This document shows positions 17,206-27,086 of a DNA stretch of 64,000 nt, one piece after another (within the stretch, counting starts at the first letter, position 1; each line of letters starts with the position of its first letter). The position numbers and the translations under genes were made by a program. The stretch lies in the NCBI GenBank assembly GCA_902464635.1, contig CABQKC010000008.1, positions 1-64,000 on the forward strand. The letters run 5' to 3'. Below the pieces are notes generated by a model, which was not told where the DNA came from, made no database searches, and saw nothing but the letters and a program-made list of their open reading frames with translations. The DNA comes from an uncultured Caryophanales bacterium. Its GTDB lineage: Bacteria > Bacillota_I > Bacilli_A > RFN20 > CAG-826.

Positions 17206-19728
17206 TCACTTAGCCTCCTTATTGCCGACTAAATTGGATATAGTCAATTCTCTTGCAGGGTAAAGCGAGGCATTACCATTCGAATCAAATTTAACGTTTT
17301 TGAAATAAAGTCTTATCTCCTTTGCGTTCTTTTTTGAATAAGATGATATAGAAGTTAAATCTATGTCTACTAATTTCCTAGAAGAATTAGCTTTGCAATA
17401 ATTGGTTATTATTAATTCATTGCTTTTTCCATTGTTAAGCCCAATGGAAAATTCAATATCCTCATTAGACAAATTGGAATAATCAAAGCTAAAAGAAGAA
17501 TATTTATTTAAAGTGGTAACAGGTATTCCTATATATGGGGTGAATTTCATAGTTGACGAGTCTATTTTCCCGTCTTCTTTAACATATTCAGAACCAATGC
17601 TTACCTTTATTTGGTTTGAACCACTGCTTTCTTCTACTACTGTAGCAGCATTTTTACTCATAGAATCAATAGAAGAAAAATCATTCAACAAAGTCTGTCC
17701 ACTTGCTTCCCTGATATAAGTTGAAGAGCCACTCTTTATGTTATATTTCGTGATTTCCCCATTATTTGGCAAAACTATCTTAAATCCTTGTCCCGACTTT
17801 TCTAAAGAAACATCTTTGCCGTTAATATTCAAGTTGCTATTAGAAGAATAAATAACAGTCTTTAAACCATCTTCTTGTTTTTCGTTTAATAAAAGAATAC
17901 CGTCTTCGTTATCTAATTCGATAATCTTTGAAGCAACCGTTTTCCTTGCATTGAAGAATTGTTTATCGTTAGATGTGCAAGTTGCCCCTGAGAACAACAA
18001 ATTATAAACGTCCCCGATGTAGCTAGATAAACTCAGTTCTTCAATTCCATATTTATCTTTATAGGAATTAAGTTTCCTTTCCAAAACACAAAGCAAATCA
18101 TAGTCATCCATCGAATCCCTATAATTGGACAATCTATTTGATGCTATAGGAGTGTTTAATCCATATAGCCTTCCAGGATAAAGAAGATAACCATCACCTG
18201 GAGTTGTCTCATATCTAAGAGGATCATCATATGGATTAACAAGTTTGGATTCATCGTTTGATAAAGTTATTTTATTTACCTCATAATACAAATAACCATT
18301 TATGCCAATTTGTTTATTCATCCACCCATTTACTCTCATATCAAGATTGTCATCATCGATATGAAACGTTGCAAATGGGTAATTTGGCCCTACACATGAA
18401 TATGCCCATAAATCCGAATTAGACATATCTTTGCTTGCATCTTGATATCTTTGTTTAGTGGCAAAATCATCAAATAAAGACATATAAGGACAAAATGTTG
18501 TATGGTATTTGCCAACCCATTCGTCCTTAAAAACAATGTTTGTAAAAATAGAAGGTATGTTTCTTATTTCTTTTTCTAATTCCAAGGCGAAATCTTTATC
18601 ACTCAAAGAGGAAAAATAGCCTTCGCTATGTAGTATCCTTATCGCAGATTCTAATGTCTTGTCCAATTCTCCACCCACTTTTAATAGTCTTTCAGAAGCT
18701 GCGGCTTTTACAGGATCTGCATCAGCCTCATCATAACTAGAAGGATAAAAATATGCGTATTTAATAAAATCGTTTTCCCTAGACGTAGACATCTTTGCTA
18801 AAGTCGTTATATAAGAAACGCACCTTTTCGCAGACTCATCGCTAGCCATATACGTTTGAGGGAAATCAAAAGGAATGACAATTGATGAAAAATTAGGATT
18901 GCCCCACTGCCTTAAAATATCATTTTTAAAATCTACAAGATTATTCGAACCAGCATCTTGTATCACATAGGAATTTGTCTTGTAGTCATTAAGGAAATCA
19001 ACATAGGAGTCTACTACTTTTTTAGAATTATCATATTCTCCATTAATTAACTCGTTCCGATAAATTAAGAAAGAAGTCTTAAATTCTCTCCTGCCTTCAT
19101 ACTTAATAGGCCACACTTCAACACTGACATTTATTCTTTTTTTCACATCACCGATTTTTAAATCAAGATATCCTTCATATGATCCAGGATTGATGCCTTT
19201 TGAATCTATCTCAATAGTAATGCCTTGGTTATAACCGCCATAAGCTTTGTTTTCCTTATGCTTTTTTGCAACTTCAAAAGGCAAAAGCATATCTGGAACC
19301 ATGTCAAAAGAAGAATAGGCAGGATTCAAAGTTGATGCATTTGGTAACGTTATATATTTTTGGTAAAAAAGAGAAATATTAGAGGCAGGGATTTTCTCGC
19401 CTTTGCTAGAAGTAAGTTCATTAATTGTGGCATCAACGTAAACGCTTTTTTCGCCTTCAAGAGAAATAATTATTTGGCTTCCTTCCTTTTCGTTTTGCAT
19501 CATTTCGATATTCACATTTTCGCCAAGATTGAAATATCTTGCTTCATCTTCTTTATGGTTTCTTAAAACTTTTGTTGTTGAATAAGTCGAAAACAAAGAA
19601 AAATCTGCATGGGTAGTTTCTTCTTGATCTTCAATTCTTTTCGAAGTCGAAGAATATTGGTCTTGCCCACAAGAAAGAAGAACGAAAAATGCGCTTAAGA
19701 AAAGGAAGTTTTTACCAAATTTTCTCAT
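17206..19728 (-). CDS. GH123/DUF4091-like surface glycosidase lipoprotein
   Basis: 840 residues from ATG19728; a TTG two codons upstream is better spaced from the AGGA at the end of the previous gene and cannot be excluded. Lipobox VLLSC. The N-terminal beta domain is followed by a barrel and a DUF4091-type block (GDGYLLYPG, PIASNRLSNYRDSMDDYDLL, GINGYLYYEVN). GH123 enzymes use a neighbouring Asp-Glu pair with substrate assistance from the acetamido group; YDEAD (Asp333-Glu334) is the matching candidate. This predicts a beta-N-acetylgalactosaminidase or related exo-enzyme acting outside the cell. The C-terminus adds a beta domain with STYIREASGQ and a possible binding role. Confidence 0.72.
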   Translation of the reverse strand: MRKFGKNFLFLSAFFVLLSCGQDQYSSTSKRIEDQEETTHADFSLFSTYSTTKVLRNHKEDEARYFNLGENVNIEMMQNEKEGSQIIISLEGEKSVYVDATINELTSSKGEKIPASNISLFYQKYITLPNASTLNPAYSSFDMVPDMLLPFEVAKKHKENKAYGGYNQGITIEIDSKGINPGSYEGYLDLKIGDVKKRINVSVEVWPIKYEGRREFKTSFLIYRNELINGEYDNSKKVVDSYVDFLNDYKTNSYVIQDAGSNNLVDFKNDILRQWGNPNFSSIVIPFDFPQTYMASDESAKRCVSYITTLAKMSTSRENDFIKYAYFYPSSYDEADADPVKAAASERLLKVGGELDKTLESAIRILHSEGYFSSLSDKDFALELEKEIRNIPSIFTNIVFKDEWVGKYHTTFCPYMSLFDDFATKQRYQDASKDMSNSDLWAYSCVGPNYPFATFHIDDDNLDMRVNGWMNKQIGINGYLYYEVNKITLSNDESKLVNPYDDPLRYETTPGDGYLLYPGRLYGLNTPIASNRLSNYRDSMDDYDLLCVLERKLNSYKDKYGIEELSLSSYIGDVYNLLFSGATCTSNDKQFFNARKTVASKIIELDNEDGILLLNEKQEDGLKTVIYSSNSNLNINGKDVSLEKSGQGFKIVLPNNGEITKYNIKSGSSTYIREASGQTLLNDFSSIDSMSKNAATVVEESSGSNQIKVSIGSEYVKEDGKIDSSTMKFTPYIGIPVTTLNKYSSFSFDYSNLSNEDIEFSIGLNNGKSNELIITNYCKANSSRKLVDIDLTSISSYSKKNAKEIRLYFKNVKFDSNGNASLYPARELTISNLVGNKEAK

Positions 19729-19730
19729 AA

Positions 19731-21287
19731 TCAATTAAGTCCTGATTGTTTTAATATCGTCGCCCAATTTTTATTTAGATAATCCATATTTAGATTCAAG
19801 ACTTCGCTTGGACTTTTGTTAAATGAGACCATGGCCTTGATGCAGTTATCGCCAACATTTCCCAAACCATTTGCAAACGTACGATTGATGCCGCCATAAC
19901 AGAATATTTTGGCAGGAACTTGGAAGTTATAGGCAAGAATATTGTTTTCCTTTAATGCTTCGTTAACGTTTTTCTTAAAGTTTGAAATTTGAATTCCGGA
20001 ATCGCTATAACCATTAGAAGGCTTGCTTCCCAAGACACCACCATTCATGGATTTGTGGAAAATTGATAACCCTTCATTTGAATACATGTATTTAACAAAT
20101 TGCTTTGCCAAATCTATTTTCTTGCTATTTGAACAAATAACCAATTGATGGTCACATCCGCTCCTAAGATAAGACCCATTTTGAACAGCATCCTTTACTA
20201 TCTTGACATCTTCATCGCTAACCGAAGAAGGTTTTTCTTTGTTTACGCCACGTATAAATTTAACTACTTCACTCAAAGTTTTATCATCTTTAATAGATGA
20301 AATTCTTCCGTTATTGATAATTGAAGAAACGATAGGCATATTGATAAATGAGGCATCATAACTCTTGACGTTAGTCTCGGTATCAAGCCAAGAGCCGTTG
20401 GCCATAAATAATGCCGTTTTATTTCTTAAAAAGTCATTTTGGCAAGATTCGAATTGATAGTTCTTTGACTTTGGATGATGGAAATCATTGTTTACCAATA
20501 AATCCTGCGCCACTTGAAGCGATTCTACAATGCCGTCTCTAGCATAAAACGATGAAGTATGGTGTTCTTTACTAGCTTCAGGATCATCAGGATCTATTCC
20601 TTCGTTGAAATATTCCATATTCTTGCTTCCTTCATATTGGCCAAACCAAATCGGGAGCAAAGATGTGTAATATTCGCTTTCATAAGAATAAACAAGTGGA
20701 TAAATTTGATTACCTTCGTATTTGAATTCCTTTTGTCTCACTTTTTCGCACAAAGCAATGAATTCATCTGTTGTATAAGGAATGTCATCATCTTTTAACC
20801 CTAAGGCATTCCAAATTGTATTGTTCCTTACTATTCCTATAACACCATTCGCCCAGGAAAAACTAACATATTTATCACCTATCTTATTAGCGTCTATAAA
20901 GCATTGTTCCGTTCTATCTTCTATTGACCTCCCATCTTCGTCCTTGCTAGTCCAGACATCACTAACATCGACAAAATTGCCTTGATAGGCTAGTTTATAA
21001 AAGTCGGTAATTCTAGAGAAGAAAATATCCGTTCCATCTCCTCCTGCTTTGATTTTAGCTTGCAATGCTTCAACCCCAGCTTGGCCGTCGACTGCTTGGA
21101 AGTTTACTTTGATTCCTGTTTTTGCAGTAAAAGCAGAGACAATGTCTTCCATCCATTTGACTCCATATCCAAGCTTAACGCCTTCAATTTTTAAGGTGTC
21201 GCTTGTATCTTTGCTAGTAGAGCACGAAACTAGTCCCAGACTTATAAAAGACGAAGCCATTAACAATTTAATTTTCTTATTTTTCAT
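19731..21287 (-). CDS. Family 1 extracellular sugar-binding lipoprotein (system 1)
   Basis: 518 residues from ATG21287, chosen for its GGAGG ribosome site. Lipobox GLVSC. Typical oligosaccharide-binding features of the MalE/UgpB class: WMEDIVSAFTAKTGIKVNF, DIFFSR, and KIDLAKQFVKYMYSNEG. It follows the two permease genes and precedes the GH123-like gene. Longer than the usual 400-450 residues. It should deliver an oligosaccharide to the MalFG pair encoded just upstream; the ligand is unknown. Confidence 0.88.
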   Translation of the reverse strand: MKNKKIKLLMASSFISLGLVSCSTSKDTSDTLKIEGVKLGYGVKWMEDIVSAFTAKTGIKVNFQAVDGQAGVEALQAKIKAGGDGTDIFFSRITDFYKLAYQGNFVDVSDVWTSKDEDGRSIEDRTEQCFIDANKIGDKYVSFSWANGVIGIVRNNTIWNALGLKDDDIPYTTDEFIALCEKVRQKEFKYEGNQIYPLVYSYESEYYTSLLPIWFGQYEGSKNMEYFNEGIDPDDPEASKEHHTSSFYARDGIVESLQVAQDLLVNNDFHHPKSKNYQFESCQNDFLRNKTALFMANGSWLDTETNVKSYDASFINMPIVSSIINNGRISSIKDDKTLSEVVKFIRGVNKEKPSSVSDEDVKIVKDAVQNGSYLRSGCDHQLVICSNSKKIDLAKQFVKYMYSNEGLSIFHKSMNGGVLGSKPSNGYSDSGIQISNFKKNVNEALKENNILAYNFQVPAKIFCYGGINRTFANGLGNVGDNCIKAMVSFNKSPSEVLNLNMDYLNKNWATILKQSGLN

Positions 21288-21302
21288 ACTGTTTTCCTCC
21301 AA

Positions 21303-22241
21303 TTACCCTTTCAATCCACCTAAATGGACTTTTTCCATTATTGAATTTTGGAATATCAAGAAAAGGATAAGCATAGGTATTAAAGAAACGAATGTCGCGG
21401 CCATGAAGACCGGAATATTATTCGAATTTGTATTAGCAAACAAATAGGAAGCAAAAGACAAATTTGGGTATTTTTGCATATAAAGCAAGGTATTCTCATA
21501 ATCGTTCCAACCCATGATGAAATTCATTATGAATAGGGCTGAAACAGAAGGTAAAGCCATTGGCAACATTATTCTAAAAAACACTTTGTAATGATTTGCC
21601 CCATCTACAAAAGCCGCTTCTGCATATTCCCAAGACAATGACTTAAAGAATGAATACATATAGAAGAAATAACCACCATATAAGCCAATAGAAGTTATGG
21701 TAACTAAAGTAACGGTGCCTTTCAAATCAATACCGGTCCCCAAGAAATTCGAATATAGTTGATAAGTCGATGCTGCAGAGCCAAACAAAGGAATAATTGA
21801 TACAAATAACCCTAGATTATAGATAAATTTTGTAAGTCTAGAACGATAGAAGACCAATATATAACAGACACAGCAACTAGTAAAAATAGACAATGTAGAA
21901 TAAAGGGTTGTTCTCCAAATGGAATTCCAAGTAAGTTGAAGAAAAGAGAAATCCTTTAAAGATGCAGTTGAGGAAGTCAAATTAAACAAAGCTTCATAAA
22001 AGGCTTTAAAACTAATCTTATCCCATTGAGGAATCCATAGTTTCCCTTCAAATTGAACTTCTTCATATGCCTCAGCATCACCAAGCAACGCCAACGATAA
22101 TCCATAGAAAAAGAAATAGGCAACCAATATTGCATAAGCAAGAAGAATAATAAAAGCTATGATAAAGACAATCTTTTCAGACAATGATTTTTTGTCTTTT
22201 TTATATTCTCTGCTTAAAAACCTAAGCGAATCTTTATCCAT
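21303..22241 (-). CDS. MalG-type ABC permease (system 1)
   Basis: 312 residues from ATG22241, one base after the stop of the MalF gene and with AAGGAA upstream. Six membrane segments and the EAA loop YAEAAFVDGANHYKVFFRIMLP, which docks to a MalK ATPase. The ending GGLKG is the usual MalG tail. A periplasmic-side insertion between TM1 and TM2 (about 50-100) is larger than average. It pairs with the MalF protein at 22243-23241 and the binding protein at 19731-21287. Confidence 0.9.
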   Translation of the reverse strand: MDKDSLRFLSREYKKDKKSLSEKIVFIIAFIILLAYAILVAYFFFYGLSLALLGDAEAYEEVQFEGKLWIPQWDKISFKAFYEALFNLTSSTASLKDFSFLQLTWNSIWRTTLYSTLSIFTSCCVCYILVFYRSRLTKFIYNLGLFVSIIPLFGSAASTYQLYSNFLGTGIDLKGTVTLVTITSIGLYGGYFFYMYSFFKSLSWEYAEAAFVDGANHYKVFFRIMLPMALPSVSALFIMNFIMGWNDYENTLLYMQKYPNLSFASYLFANTNSNNIPVFMAATFVSLIPMLILFLIFQNSIMEKVHLGGLKG

Positions 22242-22242
22242 T

Positions 22243-23241
22243 TCATTTTTCCTTTCCATAAGCAATACGTTTGACTATCAAAGCAGCTGGGAAGCTAACA
22301 ACAGTCATGCATATCCCAATTGCGGAAGCCATGTATATCCAGCCTTCATTAAAATTAGGAGATCTTGCAACCATATAATAAAGTAAATAACTAAGTGTAA
22401 ATGTTTGATTCATGTTTCCGCTAGCAATTCCTGTATAGGCTAGAAGAGGACCACTCGTTCCTAAAAATCCCGCTACACACATTATTAAAATTGTTGATAT
22501 AGTCGGCCAAATGGAAGGGAAGATTATATAAATAAGTTCCTTAAACCAGTTACAACCATCAAGTTCAGATGCCTCTATTACTTCTTTATTAATAGAATTC
22601 ATTGCCCCATTTATAACAATCATGTTTGTTCCAAAACCGAAAATAAGCCAGTAGAAAAGCAAGAAATAGATAGAACTTCCATCAGTCCTTAACCAAGGAT
22701 TAACATAGTCAAAACCTTGTCCACTTAAGGCATGTAACAATCCACCTTCACCTATGATTTGCTTATAAAGCATTATTAAAGCCGAACTAGTTATGATGCT
22801 TGGTAAATAAATTACAAACCTAAAATATTTATATCCTTTAATCTTTTTATAAAGGAAATACCCAAAGAAAATAGAAATAGGCAATCCTAAGAAAATTCCA
22901 ACAAAATTGAATAATAAGACATTAACAAGTGAGTTCCTTAAATTTGCGGAAGTCAAAATGGAAATACTTGAATCCTTCCCAAGGAAAAGACAATCAATTA
23001 TTTCTTTGTAATTTGTAAAGTTAGGATCAAAATGGCCTTCTCCTCCTTCAAATCTCATAAAAGAATAGAAAAAGGATTGGAAATTTACATAAACATAAAA
23101 AATAAGGAAGAAAAGAATCGGCAAGAATAAAAACGAAAAGACGAAAAGACGTCTATCCCAAACGTGCCTTTTTTTCTTGTTGTATTTTTTTACTTCAACA
23201 AGATCTCTTTCTTCTTTGCTCAATTCTAGATTTTTAGCCAA
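22243..23241 (-). CDS. MalF-type ABC permease (system 1), TTG start
   Basis: 332 residues. Membrane segments and the EAA loop VIEASELDGCNWFKELIYIIFP are clear. The start is TTG at 23239-23241 (TTG GCT AAA), fixed by AAGGAG seven bases upstream and by the lack of an ATG until well inside the protein. The basic N-terminus (YNKKKRHVWDRR) leads into the first helix. One base separates its stop from the MalG start. Confidence 0.9.
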   Translation of the reverse strand: MAKNLELSKEERDLVEVKKYNKKKRHVWDRRLFVFSFLFLPILFFLIFYVYVNFQSFFYSFMRFEGGEGHFDPNFTNYKEIIDCLFLGKDSSISILTSANLRNSLVNVLLFNFVGIFLGLPISIFFGYFLYKKIKGYKYFRFVIYLPSIITSSALIMLYKQIIGEGGLLHALSGQGFDYVNPWLRTDGSSIYFLLFYWLIFGFGTNMIVINGAMNSINKEVIEASELDGCNWFKELIYIIFPSIWPTISTILIMCVAGFLGTSGPLLAYTGIASGNMNQTFTLSYLLYYMVARSPNFNEGWIYMASAIGICMTVVSFPAALIVKRIAYGKEK

Positions 23242-23252
23242 AGTAAATCTCC

Positions 23253-25412
23253 TTATTTAAGTGCTACCAAAGGTGAATAATAAAGATAGTTATTGACCGT
23301 TGCAGTCCAACTATTTTGATAAACAAATCTCGGTGATTTAAAAGAATTAGATTCTTTATTTTTATCTATTTCATATTTAAAGAAAGCAGTTCCTTTACCA
23401 AGCCCATCATCGTTATAGAATCCAGGGAGCCCATAATTTGCCTTGTTATTCGCTAAATCTAAATCAATGTCATCATCAATCAAATAAGCATAGTCTCCAT
23501 ATTCTTTGGAATCGCCCCACTCACATAAATCATTTTTGATTCCTAAGCATAAAGATGAATATGAAGAGAAATCCCGCTTTAAGTTATCAAGGGCAAATTC
23601 ATAAATACTCATAGGTGACTTTGTCTTGAATTGAATCTTATAACATTGCCCGAAGTTAGAAGCAAACGAGGAGCTATAATCGAAGTCGATACCTAAAATA
23701 CTGCCTTTATTCTTTTCTGCTTCAATAGGAGTAATCGTATCTATATCATTAATACCGTAAATAACCTCTCCTACCTTATCGTAGGTAGAAACTAATGAAT
23801 TCAATTTATCAATGTCTAGTTTGGCTTTTAATTCTTCATCAATTGAAGAAAGCATCTTTCTTGCAAATGCCAATTTACTAATAAATTGCATCTTTTCATA
23901 ATCTGCTTTTCCTTCTAAAGATATAGGCAAAGAAGCAATAATCGAATTTACTTTTTTAAAATTGTAGTTATCTATATCTTTATAACCATAGATAGGAGTA
24001 ATTCTCCAGCCTGTTGTAATGGATGTATTAAATAATGCCCATCCAGAAGTAATCGTGTCAATTTTGGCATTAGCTTTATTGTCCAATATTGCTTTTGTTT
24101 CAACTTCTACTTTATGCCATCCCTTACCATATGTAGTCTTAGAATCTCCAAAACGATTCCATGCAGTATCGCCTAAACACATATTAACTGCAGCATCACC
24201 TGGATTATAGAAATAGAAGAACAATTTGTCGTATTCCCCAATAGTTTCTGAATTAATAGACTTATTAAAATAAATCTCGAGAGCGTAATTTTGCGTTGCC
24301 TGATTTAAAGTTAGATCCAAAGTTATTCCATAATTTTCATCGTTGCCTTTAACAAATGATTTTGGATAAGAATATTGTTCGCTATCGCCTCTTAACCTCA
24401 ATGGTTCATCTTCTAAACCAAGCAAAGAAGAGTAAGAAGAAACTATCTTTTCCAAATTCCCAAGTTTATCGACATTTGTAACTTTTTCTTTCAATTCAGC
24501 AGGCAAAAAATCATATTCGGAACGTATATTTTGAATTTCTTCCTTTTTAGACAAGAAAAGATAATCGTTGTCATTGATTTTCAATAATGTATCAATTCTA
24601 TTGACTAATTCTTTTGCCTTTTTGTCTATATTCGCAAGGATTTGATTATATTTCGATACAGTTTCTTCCTTCAAAAACGATTTTGACTTTTCAGTAAGGG
24701 AATCGTATTCATTTTTTAAAGAAACTATTTCTTCATATCCAATCGTATCCGGGTCGGCATTACTAACTTTATCTTCAAAGGCCTTAGCTGCTTGTCTATC
24801 TAACTCCACTAATATTTGCTGGTATTTTTCTTTTGTTTCATTATCCAAAAGTGCTTTTGCTTCTTCTGATAAAGAATCATATTCTTCTTGGATAGCTTGG
24901 ATGGCCTCTGCAGTCAAAGTAGATAAATCAATACTCTTTACTTTATTAGCAAACCCTTCTGCTTCTTTCTTATATTCAATGCGTTTTATTGCAGAAAGTA
25001 ATTTATCCAAATTTGTTACTAAACCTTTCGCGTCTTCATTTAAAGCATAATAAGCTTCCTTGGCTTTATTGACCGCTTCTTCCGAAGGGTCTTCTCCTAA
25101 TGCACTTATCAAATCAATAACCATCTTACTTGATTCGATATTTGCTATACGGGTCTCTTGTTTTGTTAGTTTAGATAAAATAGAAGAAGGAATATTTGCC
25201 TTATCTTCGCTAGATAAAGAATCATAAGCCTTTCTCGCTGCTTCTATTTCTTCTTTAGTGGATGAATCGTTTAACGAATTCAACAAAGATATAACTTTGT
25301 CAGCCTCTACATAAGACGATGAGGAAGATTCATCGTTGCAAGAAGAAAGCACAAAAGAGCCACCTAACAACGAAGTCATAAGAACAGTTGCAACTAAACG
25401 TTTTTTTCTCAT
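23253..25412 (-). CDS. Secreted lipoprotein with helical repeats and beta-sandwich units (system 1)
   Basis: 719 residues from ATG25412 (GAGG ribosome site). Lipobox VLSSC followed by a Ser-rich linker. Residues ~35-330 are charged helical repeats with the recurring pattern A-x-x-x-Y-x-x-L-x-x-x-x-K (for example YDSLSSEDKANI, YYALNEDAKGLVTN, YDSLSEEAKALL). Two beta-sandwich units follow, the first closing with WRITPIYGY and the second ending the protein with YYSPLVAL, separated by another helical segment. It sits between MalK and MalF, so it is likely a surface capture or spacer component of the uptake system. No enzymatic motif. Confidence 0.6.
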   Translation of the reverse strand: MRKKRLVATVLMTSLLGGSFVLSSCNDESSSSSYVEADKVISLLNSLNDSSTKEEIEAARKAYDSLSSEDKANIPSSILSKLTKQETRIANIESSKMVIDLISALGEDPSEEAVNKAKEAYYALNEDAKGLVTNLDKLLSAIKRIEYKKEAEGFANKVKSIDLSTLTAEAIQAIQEEYDSLSEEAKALLDNETKEKYQQILVELDRQAAKAFEDKVSNADPDTIGYEEIVSLKNEYDSLTEKSKSFLKEETVSKYNQILANIDKKAKELVNRIDTLLKINDNDYLFLSKKEEIQNIRSEYDFLPAELKEKVTNVDKLGNLEKIVSSYSSLLGLEDEPLRLRGDSEQYSYPKSFVKGNDENYGITLDLTLNQATQNYALEIYFNKSINSETIGEYDKLFFYFYNPGDAAVNMCLGDTAWNRFGDSKTTYGKGWHKVEVETKAILDNKANAKIDTITSGWALFNTSITTGWRITPIYGYKDIDNYNFKKVNSIIASLPISLEGKADYEKMQFISKLAFARKMLSSIDEELKAKLDIDKLNSLVSTYDKVGEVIYGINDIDTITPIEAEKNKGSILGIDFDYSSSFASNFGQCYKIQFKTKSPMSIYEFALDNLKRDFSSYSSLCLGIKNDLCEWGDSKEYGDYAYLIDDDIDLDLANNKANYGLPGFYNDDGLGKGTAFFKYEIDKNKESNSFKSPRFVYQNSWTATVNNYLYYSPLVALK

Positions 25413-25420
25413 AAAAATCC

Positions 25421-26956
25421 TCACTTTATCCTTTTTGTCGTATCCAAATCAAAGAAATGCACTTTATCTAAATTAAAGAATATTTCGGTATTATCGTTAT
25501 CAATAACCTCATTTTCGGCATCGTCTTTAATAGAAATGTCTTGACCGTCTATCGAACAATAATAAATGTATTCATTACCTAATAGTTCGGAATCTTTTAT
25601 AACCGCATTTATAGGGAAAGAATAGGAAGAACCTAAACTAGAAGTTTTTATATTTTCAGGTCTAATACCTAATGCAATTTTCTTACCTTCATAATTTTTC
25701 TCTAGAAGTTTTTTATGTATGTCATCTATTTCAATGCTTACATGTTTTTCGCCTTCAAAAACAAATTTCCCCTTTAAATACGTACCGGTTAAAAAATTCA
25801 TGGCCGGAGAGCCAATAAACCCGCCGACAAACATATTCTCTGGCTCGTTATATGCTTCTTTTGGGGTTGCAATTTGTTGTATGCGACCATCTTTCATAAT
25901 AACTATCCGATCGGCTAAAGTCATAGCCTCGGTTTGGTCGTGGGTAACATAAATCGTGGTTGCCCCTACTTTTTTATGAATATTAGCAATCTCGCTTCTA
26001 GTCTGGACACGTAGTTTAGCATCCAAGTTAGAAAGGGGTTCATCCATCAAGAATACTTTAGGGTTTCTAACAATTGCTCTACCTAATGCCACTCTTTGCC
26101 TTTGCCCACCAGAAAGTTCAGCCGGTTTCCTATTTAGATATTTATATAAATCCAAGTTACCTGATGCTTTTAAAACCTGGTAATCTCTTTCAAATACAGT
26201 CAAGTTCCTACTCTTTTGGATCTGAACCTCGTTTTGTTTTAAATACTCTATCTCTTTACTCAACGACTTTATTTGGTTTTTCTTATATTCAAGATCACGC
26301 TTCATGGTATCTAAAAGCATTTTGTTTTTAGACTCTTGATCCTTGCTATTTTCTTTCTGAATCAGTTTATTGACTCTAGAAATCCCGCTTTCCAATTTTT
26401 TAATTTCTTTTTGTTTCTTGGCTATTATGCCTTCATCAATTCCTATGACGGGTTTCCTTAAATTAAAGACCTGCTCATATTTTTGTAACAGCAAAAGCCT
26501 TAATTCTTCTTCTTTTGATAGGTATTCATTATTATTTGGGCTTTTTGAAAGTAATTTTGATATTTTCTTATATTCTTTTCTAATGGTTTCGTCTAATAAT
26601 GCATTTGCCTGAGAGTCATATTCATAAACCCCACGCAACGCCTTTCTTATCCTCAGCCCAAATGACATATTTTGATATACAGTCATATGTGGATAAAGAG
26701 CATAAGACTGAAACACCATGGCAATATGCCTGTTCATTGGAGAAACATAATTAACTAGTTTGCCATCAATATAAAGTTCGCCGCTAGTGATATCTTCTAG
26801 CCCTGCAATCATCCTTAATGCAGTGGATTTTCCACATCCAGAAGGGCCTACGAAAACTATAAATTCTTTATCTTTTACTTCTAAATTAAAATCAAAAACA
26901 GCTTGAACATTGTTGTCGTAAATCTTGTTAACGTCAATAAACTTTAAAGTAGCCAT
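25421..26956 (-). CDS. MalK/MsmX-type ABC ATPase with ~145-residue coiled-coil insertion
   Basis: 511 residues against about 365 for MsmX/UgpC. Walker A GPSGCGKST (37-45), Q-loop FQSYALYPHMTVYQN, signature LSGGQ (281-285), Walker B VFLMDEPLSNLDAKLR and H-loop VTHDQTEAM are intact, with a C-terminal TOBE domain carrying GIRPENI. Between the Q-loop region (about 105) and the signature an extra ~145 residues of charged, heptad-like helix are inserted (EYKKISKLL, KEIKKLESGI, YKKNQIKSLSKEIEYLKQ), ahead of the usual LNRKPAELSGGQ. First gene of operon 1, with AAGGAA before ATG. It should energise the MalFG importer of system 1 and possibly system 2, which lacks its own MalK. Confidence 0.92.
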   Translation of the reverse strand: MATLKFIDVNKIYDNNVQAVFDFNLEVKDKEFIVFVGPSGCGKSTALRMIAGLEDITSGELYIDGKLVNYVSPMNRHIAMVFQSYALYPHMTVYQNMSFGLRIRKALRGVYEYDSQANALLDETIRKEYKKISKLLSKSPNNNEYLSKEEELRLLLLQKYEQVFNLRKPVIGIDEGIIAKKQKEIKKLESGISRVNKLIQKENSKDQESKNKMLLDTMKRDLEYKKNQIKSLSKEIEYLKQNEVQIQKSRNLTVFERDYQVLKASGNLDLYKYLNRKPAELSGGQRQRVALGRAIVRNPKVFLMDEPLSNLDAKLRVQTRSEIANIHKKVGATTIYVTHDQTEAMTLADRIVIMKDGRIQQIATPKEAYNEPENMFVGGFIGSPAMNFLTGTYLKGKFVFEGEKHVSIEIDDIHKKLLEKNYEGKKIALGIRPENIKTSSLGSSYSFPINAVIKDSELLGNEYIYYCSIDGQDISIKDDAENEVIDNDNTEIFFNLDKVHFFDLDTTKRIK

Positions 26957-26983
26957 GACTATTCCTTTTTATCCTTATGGATA

Positions 26984-27011
26984 ATTATATGATAAATAGA
27001 GCCTCTTACAA
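26984..27011 (-). promoter_or_regulatory. Candidate promoter of glycan operon 1
   Basis: On the minus strand, TTGTAA (27006-27011) and TATAAT (26984-26989) are separated by 16 bases, about 28 bases before the MalK start. A second TATAAT lies inside the operator dyad just upstream, so two overlapping start regions are possible. Confidence 0.5.
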
Positions 27012-27022
27012 TGGAGCTTTGG

Positions 27023-27049
27023 TAATTATATCGAGTATTGATATAATTA
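27023..27049. promoter_or_regulatory. ROK-type operator candidate, copy 1 (upstream of MalK operon)
   Basis: Perfect inverted repeat with 10-bp arms TAATTATATC and GATATAATTA separated by 7 bases. The same dyad with the same spacer recurs at 29782-29810 and 35363-35391, the latter in front of the ROK repressor gene. Confidence 0.75.
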
Positions 27050-27086
27050 TTCATATATATAATATATATGAAAATTCATCTAAAAA

